Positions 5,462-6,345 of a stretch of DNA of 6,345 nt are shown in pieces. The number at the start of each line of letters is the position of its first letter. Position 1 is the stretch's first letter. The notes under the pieces were generated by a model, which saw only the letters and a program-made list of their open reading frames with translations, did no database searches and was not told where the DNA came from. Location: NCBI GenBank assembly GCA_025963955.1, contig JAOPZU010000283.1:1-6345 (forward strand), written 5' to 3'. The position numbers and the translations under genes were made by a program. This DNA comes from Solirubrobacterales bacterium. GTDB lineage: Bacteria; Actinomycetota; Thermoleophilia; Solirubrobacterales; Solirubrobacteraceae.

Positions 5462-6345
5462 CGCACGGCGACGCGGTACACCGAGAAGATCGCCGGATGA
5501 CCGAGCGGGTCGCGGCGGCGCGCCGAGACGCCGCCCGCCTTCGCGATGCCGGCGAGCGAGCACCCAGCGGGGGCCACGCAGCGCAGGCGCCACATCACCC
5601 GGCGGGAGCCGGCCGGCAGCGCGAAGCCCGCCTCGATCGGCGTCTCCCGCTGGTCAGGTTGCCCGGTGGAGCCCTCCGCGGCGATCAGTGCGCCTGCGGG
5701 GGTGTCGACGAGACGCAGATGCGAGCACGTCCCGCGCACGCAGGCCGCCACGGGCACGGTGATCGAGCCGTGGGTGTGCGGCGACGCGTAGAGCCCCAGC
5801 GACCACTCCCGTGGGCGCGCGAGGAACCCCCGAAAGGTCGCGGACAGGTGGCGGACGGCGCGAGCACTCCGCAGCACGAGCGAGGCCTGCGCCGCCGCAG
5901 GGACCTTGGCCGGCGACGGAAGCGCCCAGAGCGACATCCCGTCGTCCTGCCAGCGTGCTGAGCCCGAGCAGCCCCTCGTCGCGGTGATCGGCTGACCGGT
6001 AGTCGACGTCTGCCGCCAGCTGCCGCCGGCGAGCATCAGCTTGTAGCGGCCCCGGCGGGCGGTGGCCCGCCGCACGAGGTCGCAACCGGCCCCGGCCGTG
6101 GTCGGGTGTCGCACCGCTGCCGTCGCACGCCGCGGCACCACCCGATCGAGCCACGGCCTGAGCTCGTCGAGGCGCGCGCTGAGCGCCGTCTGGCTGACCG
6201 CGCTGTGCATCCAGACGACGGAGTCGGGGGGATCCGCCCCGGGCCCCGGGATCACCTGCGCGTCGGCCGCAGGGTCCGCCGCCTTGAACGCCTTCAGCTG
6301 CCCGGGCGGCACGACCTGGTCGCTGGTCGAGCTCGTGGCGAAGAC
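5458..6345 (-). CDS. Uncharacterised, probably exported cysteine-containing protein (C-terminal part)
   Basis: I do not recognise this protein. The frame is open from the right window edge to TGA at 5460-5458, giving 295 visible residues. A GTG at 6312-6310 exists, but the frame continues upstream to the edge (VFATSSTSDQV), so I treat the gene as missing its 5' end rather than starting there. Codons end in G or C almost throughout, as expected for real coding on this strand. The visible part has six cysteines in spaced sets, including ACVRGTC (x4) and RCVAPAGC (x5), with alternating polar and hydrophobic strands and many Ser, Thr, Gly and Arg residues. This suggests a beta-rich domain with disulfides outside the membrane. 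No membrane helix is seen; any signal peptide would be off-window. It converges on the kinase gene, so it is not in the polysaccharide operon, and a role in the same cell envelope is only a guess. Confidence 0.72.
   Translation of the reverse strand, partial: VFATSSTSDQVVPPGQLKAFKAADPAADAQVIPGPGADPPDSVVWMHSAVSQTALSARLDELRPWLDRVVPRRATAAVRHPTTAGAGCDLVRRATARRGRYKLMLAGGSWRQTSTTGQPITATRGCSGSARWQDDGMSLWALPSPAKVPAAAQASLVLRSARAVRHLSATFRGFLARPREWSLGLYASPHTHGSITVPVAACVRGTCSHLRLVDTPAGALIAAEGSTGQPDQRETPIEAGFALPAGSRRVMWRLRCVAPAGCSLAGIAKAGGVSARRRDPLGHPAIFSVYRVAVR

Overview
The window is very GC-rich (most codons end in G or C) and all five complete or nearly complete genes use high-GC bacterial codons. Actinobacterial-looking features are a Wzz domain fused to a tyrosine kinase, a GTG start without a clear ribosome binding site, and terminator-like hairpins without U-tracts. 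My best guess is a member of the Actinomycetota, perhaps a Thermoleophilia/Solirubrobacterales-like soil bacterium. The lineage is an inference from composition and gene content, not something a marker gene here proves. The locus is part of an exopolysaccharide or capsule cluster.

Layout. (1) 1-567 (+): the C-terminal 60% or so of an extended-SDR nucleotide-sugar epimerase/dehydratase whose conserved sequence is spread over three frames by three single-base losses. The losses add up to -3, so the raw frame still looks open. (2) 640-1134 (+): a Nudix hydrolase with a zinc-ribbon-like N-terminus. (3) 1298-2293 (+): a GDP-mannose 3,5-epimerase homologue with every known catalytic residue in place. 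(4) 2450-3685 (+): a GT4-type glycosyltransferase of the WbuB/WcaI kind. (5) 3872-5437 (+): a polysaccharide co-polymerase (Wzz) fused to a BY-type tyrosine autokinase. (6) 5458-6345 (-): the C-terminal part of an unrecognised, cysteine-containing, probably exported protein, convergent with the kinase and running off the right edge.

How they fit together. The two SDR enzymes would supply modified nucleotide sugars; the GME homologue points to GDP-L-galactose and/or GDP-L-gulose made from GDP-mannose. The GT4 enzyme would add a sugar to a lipid-linked repeat unit, and the Wzz/kinase would set polymer length and export through its phosphorylation cycle. The Nudix enzyme may be a housekeeping or nucleotide-sugar pyrophosphatase; its link to the pathway rests on position only. 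The order SDR - Nudix - SDR - WcaI-like GT loosely recalls the gmd-fcl-gmm-wcaI stretch of enterobacterial colanic acid clusters, although this Nudix protein is not of the Gmm type.

The gaps between the plus-strand genes are 72, 163, 156 and 186 bases, and each holds a hairpin downstream of the preceding stop. The 20-base convergent gap holds a near-symmetric hairpin whose arms contain both stop codons. No stretch over 300 bases lacks a gene. I see no tRNA, rRNA, CRISPR array, insertion sequence or attachment site. The most notable items are the GME homologue, the hidden triple frameshift in the first gene, and the shared stop-codon hairpin at 5434-5461.
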